Assembly (NCBI RefSeq): GCF_007752135.1
Contig: NZ_CP036298.1
Location: forward strand, 6,433,501-6,497,500
Length of the DNA: 64,000 nucleotides
From: Aureliella helgolandensis
GTDB lineage: Bacteria > Planctomycetota > Planctomycetia > Pirellulales > Pirellulaceae
Reading direction: 5' to 3'
The position numbers and the translations under genes are program-made. Positions 10,081 through 19,388 of the stretch are shown here, piece after piece (within the stretch, counting starts at the first letter, position 1; every line of letters begins with the position of its first letter). The notes below the pieces were generated by a model. That model saw only the letters and a program-made list of their open reading frames with translations, was not told where the DNA came from and did not search any database.

Positions 10081-10115
10081 CCCCACTCTCCTCCATTGCG
10101 TCCCACTGAGCCCCA
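10081..10115 (-). promoter_or_regulatory. MraZ boxes: four TGGGN-type repeats at 10-bp spacing
   Basis: Read on the minus strand towards mraZ, the pentamers are TGGGG (10115-10111), TGGGA (10105-10101), TGGAG (10095-10091, one mismatch) and TGGGG (10085-10081). Each starts exactly 10 bp after the last, leaving 5-bp spacers. This is the architecture described for MraZ operators (direct TGGGN repeats separated by 5 nt), and it lies 84 nt ahead of the mraZ start. Autoregulation is therefore likely. Confidence 0.8.
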
Positions 10116-10466
10116 AGGATATCGATCTATGGGTCCAAGTCAAGCTGGAGAGGCTCGGATTTAGGTAGCTTTTGAACGTAGGTCTAATAGCAGTGCGGAC
10201 TTCCGACTTCCAACATTATTTCACTAGGCCGACGCTCGCACCCCCTGCACGAACTGGGTGCATTCTACAAGCCAGAAGAGCCAGCCCTGCGCGGTGGAAC
10301 GTGGTGAAGTTGGGGGTTTTTCTTACTTGACCCCAAGCTCGCTAAAGCTGTAATGTCCGCGTTATCTCGCGATGCGCATGGAAAGCGTTGCTTGAGCCGG
10401 GACGTGAAAACTCCGGGTCAAGTTTTGCCGGGACGCAAGTTCAAACTGGGATGCAGGGAATTTCGG
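10116..10466. other. mraZ / FlgI-like divergent intergenic region
   Basis: Contains the start region for two divergent genes. Beyond the MraZ boxes I find no convincing dyad or promoter. The plus-strand frame is open from 10353, but the stretch up to 10466 has no protein-like features and lies upstream of the start I chose. Confidence 0.4.
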
Positions 10467-12275
10467 ATGCTCGAAAAACAAGAATTGCCTCATGTGGGTC
10501 AACCAGCGACTTGCAATCGTAGGGCTGCACTGCGTTTACTGCTTCTCGGCCTACCGTTGAGCGCAGGCTGTTTTTCGCCTTGGTTTGCCCATAAAGAACC
10601 GGTATCCGATTCACAGCTACAACGCGATCGCATCAAGGAGTCGCTGACCAATGCGACACGCCCGCACCTCGTGCGGGAGATCGGTTTTGAACGCGATTTG
10701 ACGGGTGCCCCATTGCAGAACGTCGGACTCGTCACCTCCCTGTTGGGGACCGGTGGAAAGGTCAAAGCCAGCGCACCTCGCGAGAAGATGCTGGATTTCA
10801 TGCGTCGCAACGATACCGAGAACCCCAATACGCTCTTGGACGATCCCAATACCGCCATGGTGGTCGCATCAGTGGTGGCTCCCCCGGCGGCCCGCAAGGG
10901 GGAAGTCTTGGATGTGATCGTTCAAAGCTCGACACACGCCGAAGCAAGCTCGCTAGAACGCGGCTGGTTGCTCGACACACCTCTCCTGGAGATGAAGAGG
11001 CTGGGCGGGCAAGTTCGCGAGAGCTTCAAGCACGCGAGCGCATCAGGCCAGATCATCACGGTGGCGGAAATCACGGGCAGTACCGAGCCAGCGGATCAAA
11101 CGCGGGGCACGATCATCGGTGGAGCCCGCATGCTGAAGGGGCGCGAGCTGGGAATTGGCATCGAACCGGAGTTTGCAGATGCTATCACCATGGCGGCCAT
11201 CCTGCCGGCGATTCAAACCCGTTTTACGATCTTCAACGGCCGCAAGCAGACTGGCATCGCTACGCCCACGGAGGACAGCCACATTAGTTTGGAATTGCCC
11301 AAACGCTACGAATTAGACGCCTACCACTTCATCAACGTGGTGTTAAGCGTCGGCTTCAATGAGTCCCCCGAAGAGCGCGCCGCGCGGATCCAGACACTCC
11401 GTCGCCAGATGATCGAACCCACCACGGTCCGTCAAGCAGCCTGGCAGCTCGAGGCCATCGGCGAAGAGGCCAAGGAGATTTTGGCCGAAACCGTTGCCCA
11501 CCCCAATCCCGAAATTCGCTTCTACTCGGCGCATGCCTTGGCCTACTTGGACGATCGCCGCGCTATCGCTCCGCTGTCGCAACTCTGCCTGGAGCAACCT
11601 GCCTTTCGCGCCATGAGTCTAACCGGCTTGACCGTCATCGACCATTTCGATGCCGAGGAAGCCTTGCGCCAGCTACTGCACGTGGCCGATGCGGAAACTC
11701 GGTATGGCGCGGTGCGTGCGTTGCGTTATCGAGACGCACGCGATCCCCAAGTTACCGCGCAAGCGATCGAACAAACGGGGCAGATACTGGACATCCCATC
11801 GGAAGGCCCACCGCTGGTCGCAGTCAGCTTGTCGCGCGTGCCCGAGATTGCCTTCTTCGGGGCCCCCCCTCAGCTCACCTTGCCTGAGTTCGAGTACGTG
11901 AACCCACGAATGATGATTCGTCGCGAACCCACGGGCGGGTTTTCAGTCAATCATTTCGAGCCGGGCAAGGCTGATCGCAGTACCAAAGTGTCTGCCGATC
12001 TCCGTAGCTTGCTGATCGGTATTGCCGAGGTGGGAGGAACCTACGGCGATTGGGTCAGCATCATTCGAAAGTGCCGAGACAGCGGCTACATGGCGGAACC
12101 GGTGGCCATGAATCCCATCGCCGATGCGGGCCGCTCGTACAATCGCGTCACGAGCGCTACGCTCGAACCTGGTGAAAAGCTGTATGACGACACGTTCATC
12201 TACACGCCACCGTCTACCGAAGAGGACCGCCAATCATCCAAGGACAAGACTTGGTACAACCCGTTTTCTTGGTAA
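10467..12275 (+). CDS. lipoprotein with FlgI (P-ring)-like domain and HEAT repeats
   Basis: Predicted lipoprotein of about 602 aa. An Arg-rich n-region is followed by RLLLLGLPLSAGC, a lipobox with Cys near residue 35. Residues of about 70-310 resemble the flagellar P-ring protein FlgI: VGLVTSLLGTGGK, then NTAMVVASVVAPPAARKGEV and LDVIVQSSTHAEASSLERGW, a spaced match to the FlgI core (GLVVGLNGTGD, VAAVMVTAELPPFARPG, IDVTVSSIGDAKSL). Residues of about 330-460 are HEAT-like (RQAAWQLEAIGEEAKEIL, EIRFYSAHALAYLDDRRA, ETRYGAVRALRYRDAR). A conserved C-terminal domain ends with WYNPFSW. No flagellar gene is nearby and FlgI itself is not a lipoprotein, so this is probably an envelope ring-like or scaffold protein. 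The start at ATG 10467 is a choice; the frame is open from 10353. It lies 60 nt ahead of smc. Confidence 0.75.
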   Translation: MLEKQELPHVGQPATCNRRAALRLLLLGLPLSAGCFSPWFAHKEPVSDSQLQRDRIKESLTNATRPHLVREIGFERDLTGAPLQNVGLVTSLLGTGGKVKASAPREKMLDFMRRNDTENPNTLLDDPNTAMVVASVVAPPAARKGEVLDVIVQSSTHAEASSLERGWLLDTPLLEMKRLGGQVRESFKHASASGQIITVAEITGSTEPADQTRGTIIGGARMLKGRELGIGIEPEFADAITMAAILPAIQTRFTIFNGRKQTGIATPTEDSHISLELPKRYELDAYHFINVVLSVGFNESPEERAARIQTLRRQMIEPTTVRQAAWQLEAIGEEAKEILAETVAHPNPEIRFYSAHALAYLDDRRAIAPLSQLCLEQPAFRAMSLTGLTVIDHFDAEEALRQLLHVADAETRYGAVRALRYRDARDPQVTAQAIEQTGQILDIPSEGPPLVAVSLSRVPEIAFFGAPPQLTLPEFEYVNPRMMIRREPTGGFSVNHFEPGKADRSTKVSADLRSLLIGIAEVGGTYGDWVSIIRKCRDSGYMAEPVAMNPIADAGRSYNRVTSATLEPGEKLYDDTFIYTPPSTEEDRQSSKDKTWYNPFSW

Positions 12276-12335
12276 TGCTCCTCAGCCGCCTCCTGACAAC
12301 GTCATCTCGATTTCTCGCGATGCTTCGGAAATTGC

Positions 12336-15300
12336 ATGCTCAGCGCACTAGAACTAGCCGGCTTCAAGAGTTTTGCTGATAAAACTCGCTTCGATTTTCC
12401 CGAAGGGATCACGGTCATCGTGGGCCCCAACGGATCGGGGAAGTCGAATGTAGTCGATGCGATTAAATGGGTCCTTGGCGCCCAGAGTGCCAAGGCTCTC
12501 CGTGGCAAGGACATGATCGATGTCATTTTCAAGGGCTCGAGCTCCAGCGGTCGCAAGCCCTCAAACAGCGCCGAAGCCACCCTAGTCTTCGACAACTCCA
12601 AGCATCAGCTTCCAATGGATACCGAAGAGGTGCAAGTCACCCGTCGCGTGTACCGAAGCGGTGAAGGGGAATATCTGATCAACGGTCAACCGTGCCGCTT
12701 GAAGGATATCAAGGACCTGTTTCGTGGAACCGGTGTGGGCGTGGATGCCTACAGCTTGATCGAGCAGGGAAAAGTCGATCGAATGCTGCAGGCCTCGCCA
12801 CGCGATCGCCGTGTCATTTTTGAAGAAGCTGCAGGCATCAGCCGCTTCAACGCAAAGAAAGCGGAAGCGGCCCGCCGACTCGTCCGCGTCGACCAAAATA
12901 TGGTTCGACTCAAGGACATCGTGGACGAGGTCCACACGCGCCTCCGCTCGTTGCAAAATCAGGCCACGAAGGCTCAGCGATATCGTGAGATGACATCGCG
13001 ATTGAATGAAATCCGCTTGCAACTCGGCTGGACCGAATACAGCAACCTGCGAGAAAAATTTGAATCCGCCTCCGCCAAGACGGAGCAGTTGGTCCTCGAA
13101 ATCGAAGCCTACCAAAACGATCTTGAAGCAGCCCGCGACGGAGCCCAGCAGGCTGAAATGGAGCTGCATGCCGTCGCCCAGCGTTGCCAAGAGGTTGAGG
13201 GGCGGCTGCAAAGCACTCTGCAGCGAATTGCAGTCAGTCAGAACCAGCAACAAACGCTGCATCAACGGATCGAGGAAAATGTTGAGGAACAGAGTCGGCA
13301 AGCTTCCAAGCTGACGGTTCTGCGCTCGCGTGCCACAGCCTTGCAAAGCGAATTGCAAGTCTTGAGCGTCGAAGCCCAAACCGCTCAGAGTCAGTTCGAG
13401 CAAGCCAAGTCCCGCGCGCAAGCTGCGGAGGCGCATGCCACACATCTCCGACAAGAACTCGCCGCACGCACTGAGCGGCAAGATGCCCTGCGCGTCCAGC
13501 ACGTTAATCTTTTGCGTGAAGTCTCAGATAAGACTGCCGAAGCGGCTCAACACAAGAATCTGCTGGGAGAGCTCTCGCAAGCGATCTCTGCCACCGAATT
13601 GCAAATCGCGGAAAATCAGGCAGCCGAACAGGCTGCTAGAAAAACGGCGGAACATGCTGCCTATCGCTTGAAGACCATCCATGAGCAGAATTCGAGTGCC
13701 TCAGAGGAACTGGCCGCCGCCCAGGCCGACTTGAAAGAAAACGAACTGCGTCTCTCAAGCCTGCAGGAACAAGCAGCTGTCTTGCAGGGACGCCTGGAAG
13801 GCGCGAGTGAACGACTCTCCATCCTAGAACAACTCCAACAGCATCTGGAAGGGGTCGACGCGGGCGCTCGCCACGTCTTAGATCTCGTCACGAAATCCGA
13901 CGATCCGGCCTTCCAAACCGTACGTGGGCTGGTGGCTGATCTGATTGAAGTCGATGTCAATCTGGCTCCGCTAATAGACACCGGGCTAGGCAATTCGGCC
14001 AACTCACTCGTCCTCACTGACGGCCAACTCTTTCAAACAATACGCGATGGCAACCTCCAAGTTCCGGGACGGCTAAGTCTGATGCGACTCGATCGCCTTC
14101 CGTCTCGGCGGTACGGTGAAAAAATCCAGCTTGATGGTGTGCAGGGAGTGTTGGGACGAGCGGATCGGCTGGTCAAATGCAAACGCGATGTGCTGCCGCT
14201 CATACGCTATCTACTCGGCACGACCTGGCTGGTCGAAAACCTAGATGTGGCTCTGAGTTTGGGGCACTTTCGTGGTGCAGGCTTGCGTTTCGTAACCGCC
14301 TCTTGCGAATTGATCGAATCCGATGGCACTCTCACCATCGGGGCGTTGCAATCCACCACCGGCCTTGTCTCGCGACGCAGCGAGATTCAGAACGCCAAGG
14401 ATGAAATTGTCGAGTGTCGCGCTCAATACCAACAGGCACAGGGGGAGATCGAGCGGGCTCACGGACGCATCCTCAAGCTGGCCCCCACCGTCAAGGCCAT
14501 GGAAACCAAGGCTCGGGACCTCTCGCAGGAGTTTGCCAGACAGCAGGCAAGTGCCCAGAATGCAGTTGGCAAGCTGGATGACCTAGAGTCGCTCGCCAGC
14601 AAACTATCGCGGACGCTAACCGAATTTCAGGCCAAGCGTGCCGCAGTGGAACCGACCATCAATGAACTCTTACAGAATGTCGACACGGCTCAGCAGCAGA
14701 TCCAGGAGATCGAACAGGAGCTGGCCGGACATCAGGATGCGGTACGCCTGCACGGTGAGGCTTTGGCCACGGCGACCGAAGAGCTCACAACCGCCAGAAT
14801 CGAACTTGCTCGGTCAGAACAGAAGTTCGCATCCTCCAACTCAGTCTTCGAACAGACAGCTCGCAACCAGCGTGAACGGGCACAAGCCGTCCAGGAAGCG
14901 GTATCGGAGCTTGCCCGCTTGCGGCAGAAACAACTCGATTCCGAACTGAGCATCCTGGAACTCACCAGCCAATTGGCGCATGACTATTTACGCAGTGAAA
15001 CGGAGGACAGTGAGCTGGACGGGCTAGCTACCGAGGCTGCCAGCCAACGAAGTCGACGTTCTGCGGCCGCCAAGAAACTCGACAACGTCACCCGCACGAT
15101 CGACAAGCTATCCACTCAGCTGCAGACCAGTCGTACTGACGCCGAGCGTTGCTCGGAGTCGAGCGAACAGCTTCTCAAACGCTATGAAGAAGACTATCAA
15201 ATCGATTTTGAGACGCTGAGTTCAGCAGAACTCATCGAAGACAAATCAGAGCACCAAGCAATGGATACGGAAGCCAGCAGGCTTCGACAAGACATTTCAT

Positions 15301-15953
15301 CGGTGGGTGAAATCAACATGGCAGCCTTAGCCGAACTCGATGAACTGCAGAGTCGTTACGACTATCTGCATGGTCAATATCAAGATTTGACGGCCGCCAA
15401 AGAATCCTTGCAGCGTATCATCCAGAAGATCAACACCGATTCGCGGAAGATGTTCATGGAAACGCTTGAGATCATCCGAGTGAACTTTCAAAAACTGTAT
15501 CGCAAATCCTTCGGTGGGGGAAATGCAGATATTGTGCTGGAAGCCGGCGAGGATGTGCTCGAGTGCGGCATCGACATCATCGCCACACCTCCTGGGAAGA
15601 CGGCTCTTTCCAACTCGCTACTGAGTGGCGGTGAGAAGGCGCTTACTGCGGTGGCCTTGCTACTGGCGATTTTCCAGTATCGGCCCAGTCCATTCTGCGT
15701 GCTTGACGAAGTTGACGCCCCCTTTGACGAAGCCAACATTGGCCGCTTTGTAAGCGTTCTTACCGAGTTTCTGGATTGGACCAAGTTCATCATCGTAACC
15801 CACTCCAAGAAGACCATGACCGCCTCGACCACTCTCTACGGCGTTACCATGCAAGAATCGGGTGTGAGCAAACAGGTCGCAGTTCGCTTTGAAGACGTGA
15901 ACGAAAAAGGAGAAATCATCAAGGACAAGCAGGGGAACCGCCGCGCTGCCTAG
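12336..15953 (+). CDS. smc: chromosome segregation protein SMC
   Basis: ATPase that organises and segregates the chromosome with ScpA and ScpB, which are not in this window. The 1205-aa product has the SMC N-terminal domain (LAGFKSFADKTRFDFPEG, Walker A VGPNGSGKSNVVDAI). A long coiled coil follows (about 170-510, very rich in Gln, Glu and Ala). A hinge spans about 525-680, starting FQTVRGLVADLIEV. A second coiled coil runs to about 1000. The C-terminal ATPase half has signature LLSGGEKALTAVALLLAI and Walker B FCVLDEVDAPFDEANIGRF. The length is typical. The start at ATG 12336 gives the canonical N-terminus although the Shine-Dalgarno is weak. Confidence 0.96.
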   Translation: MLSALELAGFKSFADKTRFDFPEGITVIVGPNGSGKSNVVDAIKWVLGAQSAKALRGKDMIDVIFKGSSSSGRKPSNSAEATLVFDNSKHQLPMDTEEVQVTRRVYRSGEGEYLINGQPCRLKDIKDLFRGTGVGVDAYSLIEQGKVDRMLQASPRDRRVIFEEAAGISRFNAKKAEAARRLVRVDQNMVRLKDIVDEVHTRLRSLQNQATKAQRYREMTSRLNEIRLQLGWTEYSNLREKFESASAKTEQLVLEIEAYQNDLEAARDGAQQAEMELHAVAQRCQEVEGRLQSTLQRIAVSQNQQQTLHQRIEENVEEQSRQASKLTVLRSRATALQSELQVLSVEAQTAQSQFEQAKSRAQAAEAHATHLRQELAARTERQDALRVQHVNLLREVSDKTAEAAQHKNLLGELSQAISATELQIAENQAAEQAARKTAEHAAYRLKTIHEQNSSASEELAAAQADLKENELRLSSLQEQAAVLQGRLEGASERLSILEQLQQHLEGVDAGARHVLDLVTKSDDPAFQTVRGLVADLIEVDVNLAPLIDTGLGNSANSLVLTDGQLFQTIRDGNLQVPGRLSLMRLDRLPSRRYGEKIQLDGVQGVLGRADRLVKCKRDVLPLIRYLLGTTWLVENLDVALSLGHFRGAGLRFVTASCELIESDGTLTIGALQSTTGLVSRRSEIQNAKDEIVECRAQYQQAQGEIERAHGRILKLAPTVKAMETKARDLSQEFARQQASAQNAVGKLDDLESLASKLSRTLTEFQAKRAAVEPTINELLQNVDTAQQQIQEIEQELAGHQDAVRLHGEALATATEELTTARIELARSEQKFASSNSVFEQTARNQRERAQAVQEAVSELARLRQKQLDSELSILELTSQLAHDYLRSETEDSELDGLATEAASQRSRRSAAAKKLDNVTRTIDKLSTQLQTSRTDAERCSESSEQLLKRYEEDYQIDFETLSSAELIEDKSEHQAMDTEASRLRQDISSVGEINMAALAELDELQSRYDYLHGQYQDLTAAKESLQRIIQKINTDSRKMFMETLEIIRVNFQKLYRKSFGGGNADIVLEAGEDVLECGIDIIATPPGKTALSNSLLSGGEKALTAVALLLAIFQYRPSPFCVLDEVDAPFDEANIGRFVSVLTEFLDWTKFIIVTHSKKTMTASTTLYGVTMQESGVSKQVAVRFEDVNEKGEIIKDKQGNRRAA

Positions 15954-16158
15954 CGGTCTTCAACATGCCGCTGCCGACATGCTCTCTCACAGGGCTCCCA
16001 CGTGCATCCATCGACGAAGGTCTCTTTGCGGAGTGCATTTCCCGCCTGCGACGACAAGGCAATTGGGAGTCGCCCCTCATGGTAGAACGAAAACCACTCT
16101 CAAATTGACGAGTCGCGGCGCAGTGGGTTGAGATTCAAACGCACTGCTAGCGGCCAGA
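15954..16158. other. convergent spacer after smc
   Basis: About 200 nt between two convergent genes. No gene and no clear terminator with a T tract seen. Confidence 0.3.
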
Positions 16159-16590
16159 TTACAATTCTCGCCGAAGCCGCGCATGTTCAATTTTATCCAA
16201 CGGGTAGAGCTTCCCGACACCCGAGCCTGGACAAATACGGCAGGTCTCGTTCCATGCTCTCTTGCTCTTCAGATTGGAATCCCAGAATGGCCACGTCTGG
16301 CACTGGATGGGACGCACCTCATAGACCAAGCAACCGCGTGTCTCGGGATCTAAAAAGATACAATCGCCATCGGGATACTCCACGAGACTCTCGCGTCCCT
16401 CGATCGAACGGACGAACTGATGCCGAAATTGACTCTCCTCCATCTCGAGTCTGTCCGCCATCGCTTTGACCTCGCGATTGTCGACCCACACGGCACCGGG
16501 TGCGCCGGAGCAGCAACCTCCGCATTGCGTACACTCAAAACTCAATCCATCCTTGTACCACGGATCTTTTGCCGCCACGATTCTACTCAC
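16159..16590 (-). CDS. YkgJ-family cysteine-cluster protein
   Basis: Small (143 aa) cytoplasmic protein with the CxxCxxCC motif at residues 20-27 (ECTQCGGCCSG), followed by further Cys in GDCIFL, RGCLVYEVRPIQCQTWPF and ETCRICPG. This pattern defines the YkgJ/UPF0153 family, thought to bind zinc or an Fe-S cluster. The GTG start at 16590 overlaps the end of the cysteine desulfurase gene by 8 nt (GTGAGTAG), so translation is coupled. Being last in a molybdopterin/desulfurase operon suggests a role with sulfur or Fe-S chemistry. That is inference. Confidence 0.85.
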   Translation of the reverse strand: MSRIVAAKDPWYKDGLSFECTQCGGCCSGAPGAVWVDNREVKAMADRLEMEESQFRHQFVRSIEGRESLVEYPDGDCIFLDPETRGCLVYEVRPIQCQTWPFWDSNLKSKRAWNETCRICPGSGVGKLYPLDKIEHARLRREL

Positions 16591-17800
16591 CTTTTAAAAT
16601 TCCTCGAAACGCGCGAAGCGCAACTGTAACTTCTTCCACGGTCGTGCTAGCGCCTGTGCTCAGCCGAAGCGTGCCCGAATTCGATGCAGCGTGCTGCTCT
16701 GCATGCACAAGTCCCTTGTGCACTAGTGCCGCACAATGCCACCCCGCGCGGACTTCGATTCCAAACGCATCATCCAGTACACTCGCCAAATCATGAACAT
16801 CCCAGCCATCCACGGACAGACTCACCACGGGGATATAGCTGGCTGCAGGCGTGCCCAAACTCGCCGCCGCCACAGACCTGCCCAGCAAATGGACCTGCGG
16901 AAATTCCTGAAGGCCTTGCAGCAGCAGTTGATGCACGGCTTGCCATTGGTGAACTGCGGCGGGGGACTCGACGAAGTGTTCGGCAGCGACCGCCATCGAC
17001 ACGATCCCAGGCAGGTTCAGATTACCTACTTCTACCGCATTCGGCCAGTATTGCCCACCGCTCAGCGATTCGCTGGCTCGGCCTGTCCCCCCGAAAAGCA
17101 GCGGGCGGAACCCCGCCTGCAAGTCATGTCCAACATACAAAAATCCCGTTCCGTGCAACGCTCGCAGTCCCTTGTGCCCGGCGGCAGCCAACACATCAAT
17201 GTTCATGGAGCGAACATCGATCGGCAGGTATCCCAAGGTTTGGGAGGCGTCGACCATGAACAAGGCTGCTGCGTCTTGCGCAACTTGACTCCAGGCCTCC
17301 AAATCCTGGACTGCGCCAGTTACATTCGAGGCATGCCCCAGGGCCACCAACCGGGTCTTAGGCGTGATGAAATCCCTAGCGGCCAATGGGTTGGCGATCC
17401 CGCGTTCATCAGTCGGAACGATGTCGACCGTAATCCCCAGCAACTCTTTCCAGTGGTGCAAGGGACGCAGCAAACTATTGTGTTCCATGGCGGTGGTCAG
17501 CACGTGATCGCCCGGCTTGAGAACGCCCCATAACCCTGCGTTTAAGGCGTGGGTACCACTGGTGCAAAGAGCGATCGAATCCAGAGAAGGAGCCCCAATC
17601 AAGCTTGCCAGGGCCTTGCGCGCTGCCTGCACCCAACGCTCCGCTTCGAGTGCACTGTGGTAGGCGCCGCGACCGGCTGTTGCTCCACAGCAACGCACAT
17701 ACCGCTCGGCTGCGGCCACTCCAGGCTCGAACTTCGGCCATGAGGTGGCGGCATGATCGAGGTAGACGCGAGCCCTGTTGGACTCAGGGTGATCTGCCAT
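16583..17800 (-). CDS. cysteine desulfurase (class V aminotransferase fold)
   Basis: PLP enzyme that would remove sulfur from cysteine as an enzyme-bound persulfide. The 405-aa product has the fold-type I features in order: YLDHAATSWPK, EHNSLLRPLHHW (PLP-stacking His 106), VDASQTLGYLPIDV (Asp 184, Gln 187), the Schiff-base lysine K210 in AAAGHKGLRALHGTG, and a candidate persulfide cysteine C356 in RAGWHCAALVHKGL. The AGxHCA pattern is that of the desulfurase branch rather than kynureninase. It starts 3 nt after the moaA stop and its end overlaps the YkgJ gene, so it is part of the moa transcript. A role in supplying sulfur for MoaD thiocarboxylate is likely but inferred. Confidence 0.88.
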   Translation of the reverse strand: MADHPESNRARVYLDHAATSWPKFEPGVAAAERYVRCCGATAGRGAYHSALEAERWVQAARKALASLIGAPSLDSIALCTSGTHALNAGLWGVLKPGDHVLTTAMEHNSLLRPLHHWKELLGITVDIVPTDERGIANPLAARDFITPKTRLVALGHASNVTGAVQDLEAWSQVAQDAAALFMVDASQTLGYLPIDVRSMNIDVLAAAGHKGLRALHGTGFLYVGHDLQAGFRPLLFGGTGRASESLSGGQYWPNAVEVGNLNLPGIVSMAVAAEHFVESPAAVHQWQAVHQLLLQGLQEFPQVHLLGRSVAAASLGTPAASYIPVVSLSVDGWDVHDLASVLDDAFGIEVRAGWHCAALVHKGLVHAEQHAASNSGTLRLSTGASTTVEEVTVALRAFRGILKGE

Positions 17801-17803
17801 TGC

Positions 17804-18859
17804 CTAGCCCCCAATCTGATACATGGCGCGTTCGGGTGGGGTAAAGCCGGGAGTCCCGATTCCGTGGGCTTGATATTTAGCTCGCACACAATCTTGCATT
17901 AGCTTCCGAATTTGCTGCGCATCGAACGTCTCAGTACTTAGCCAGGGGGCCACATCCCACTCTTCTTTTCCAAACAGACAATTCCGCAACTTGCCTTCAG
18001 CCGTAAGACGCAGCCGGTCACACCCACTACAAAACGGAGCTGAAACGCTGTCAATAAACCCGACGCGCCCCGGTCCATTCTCGAATTCAAACTCTTGTGC
18101 TGGTTGGGTTAGATCGCGTGGCCCCACCGGTCGCAGAGCTCCCACATGTGTCGAGATCAACTCGCGCAACTCGGCGCCACTCACCATCCGAGCATCGGAC
18201 CAAGTCCGCCCGCCATCCAAGGGCATGAACTCAATAAAGCGAATCACAATTGACCGCTCACGCGCGAAGCGAACCAATTCCAGTACATCCTGCAAATTGA
18301 GGTCACGCAAAACTAAGGAATTGATTTTCAATCCCAATGAGGGCACTTGGCAAGCAGCATCAATTCCCTCCAAAACCTGCTGCAGTCCGTCGCGGCGAGA
18401 AATGAGTTTAAAAGTCTCCGCCGAGAGGGTGTCGAGGCTAATATTCAACCGCTGCAAGCCGGCGGCTACCAGGGCCGGAAGTTGTTTGGGCAACAGCATT
18501 CCGTTGGTGGTCATGGCGATATCTTGAATCCCCTCGATCTCCGCCAGGCGAGCGATGAGCTGCTCCAGTCCGGGCCGCGTCAGGGGTTCTCCGCCAGTGA
18601 TTCTCACCTTCTGAATACCAGCGGCTGCTGCCACCTCCACAAAACGCACAATTTGGTCGTAGGACAGCAAGCGGTCAGGAGCGGTGAACTGCACTCCCGT
18701 CTCGGGCATGCAATACTGACACCGGATATTGCACACGTCCGTAACGCTGATGCGCAGCGAGCGATGCACGCGTCCCCAACTGTCCTGGAGGGGGGCAGGG
18801 GGTGCCAGGAGTGCCTTACCCGCACCAGAATCTGAAGCATCGTTTTGTTTTAGGATCAT
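17804..18859 (-). CDS. moaA: GTP 3',8-cyclase MoaA
   Basis: Radical SAM enzyme of the first step of molybdopterin synthesis, acting on GTP. The 351-aa product has the radical SAM cluster CNIRCQYC at residues 43-50, RITGGEPLTRPGLEQLI, the second C-terminal Fe-S ligands in FCSGCDRLRLTAEGKLRNCLF, and a C-terminal Gly-Gly (MYQIGG) that MoaA needs for activity. I start at ATG 18859, 10 nt after the moaE stop. The frame upstream runs inside moaE and has no family similarity. Its partner MoaC is encoded 23 kb away, at 41.6 kb. Confidence 0.96.
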   Translation of the reverse strand: MILKQNDASDSGAGKALLAPPAPLQDSWGRVHRSLRISVTDVCNIRCQYCMPETGVQFTAPDRLLSYDQIVRFVEVAAAAGIQKVRITGGEPLTRPGLEQLIARLAEIEGIQDIAMTTNGMLLPKQLPALVAAGLQRLNISLDTLSAETFKLISRRDGLQQVLEGIDAACQVPSLGLKINSLVLRDLNLQDVLELVRFARERSIVIRFIEFMPLDGGRTWSDARMVSGAELRELISTHVGALRPVGPRDLTQPAQEFEFENGPGRVGFIDSVSAPFCSGCDRLRLTAEGKLRNCLFGKEEWDVAPWLSTETFDAQQIRKLMQDCVRAKYQAHGIGTPGFTPPERAMYQIGG

Positions 18860-18869
18860 CTCTGGGTAC

Positions 18870-19388
18870 TTATTCAGGTGGAATTGGTAAAGGCTGTTCC
18901 TGAGGAGCGCATTTGCAATTCCCAGCAGTAGGATGAATCCATGTCGCTCCACTTTGCACGTAGTGCTCCTCTTTCCAAATGGGCACCTCATGCTTCAGCG
19001 TATCGATGAGCCACTGAGCTGCCTCAAATGCTTCGGAACGATGGGGGCTGCTGACAGCAACCGCTACGCTCGCCTCTTTAGGGGCGACTCTTCCCAAGCG
19101 ATGCACGATCGTGACTTGCCGCAGTGGCCAACGCGTGCGCGCCTGCTGCTCCAATTCCTGCAACTGCTTCAGGGCCATTTCCTGGTACGCTTCGTACACC
19201 AACACCTCCGTCTCGACCCGCTGCCCGCTGGGCTCTGGCGTTTCGACTTCATCTGCCCCGTCGCTGGTCAAGCGTTCGGTCCACTGGCGGGTGGTCCCTA
19301 CAAACAAGACTTCCGCCCCACACTCCGGATCCGTGATGGATTCCAGAACGCGATTCAGGTCGATTGGTAGCTCTGTTAACTCCACCAT
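18870..19388 (-). CDS. moaE: molybdopterin synthase large subunit MoaE
   Basis: Catalytic subunit that transfers sulfur from MoaD thiocarboxylate to precursor Z. The 172-aa product has EVLFVGTTRQWTER, YEAYQEMALKQLQEL, IVHRLGRVAPKEASVAVAVS and the active-site segment TLKHEVPIWKEEHY with the two conserved lysines. It carries a short polar insertion of about 20 residues after the first strand (around residues 40-60) compared with the usual 150-aa protein. GAGG about 9 nt before ATG 19388 supports the start. It is followed by moaA after a 10-nt gap. Confidence 0.95.
   Translation of the reverse strand: MVELTELPIDLNRVLESITDPECGAEVLFVGTTRQWTERLTSDGADEVETPEPSGQRVETEVLVYEAYQEMALKQLQELEQQARTRWPLRQVTIVHRLGRVAPKEASVAVAVSSPHRSEAFEAAQWLIDTLKHEVPIWKEEHYVQSGATWIHPTAGNCKCAPQEQPLPIPPE

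Noticed and set aside
10467..12275. Flagellar P-ring function
   Set aside because: Only one domain is FlgI-like, the protein is a lipoprotein with HEAT repeats, and no flagellar gene is near; I do not call it flagellar.
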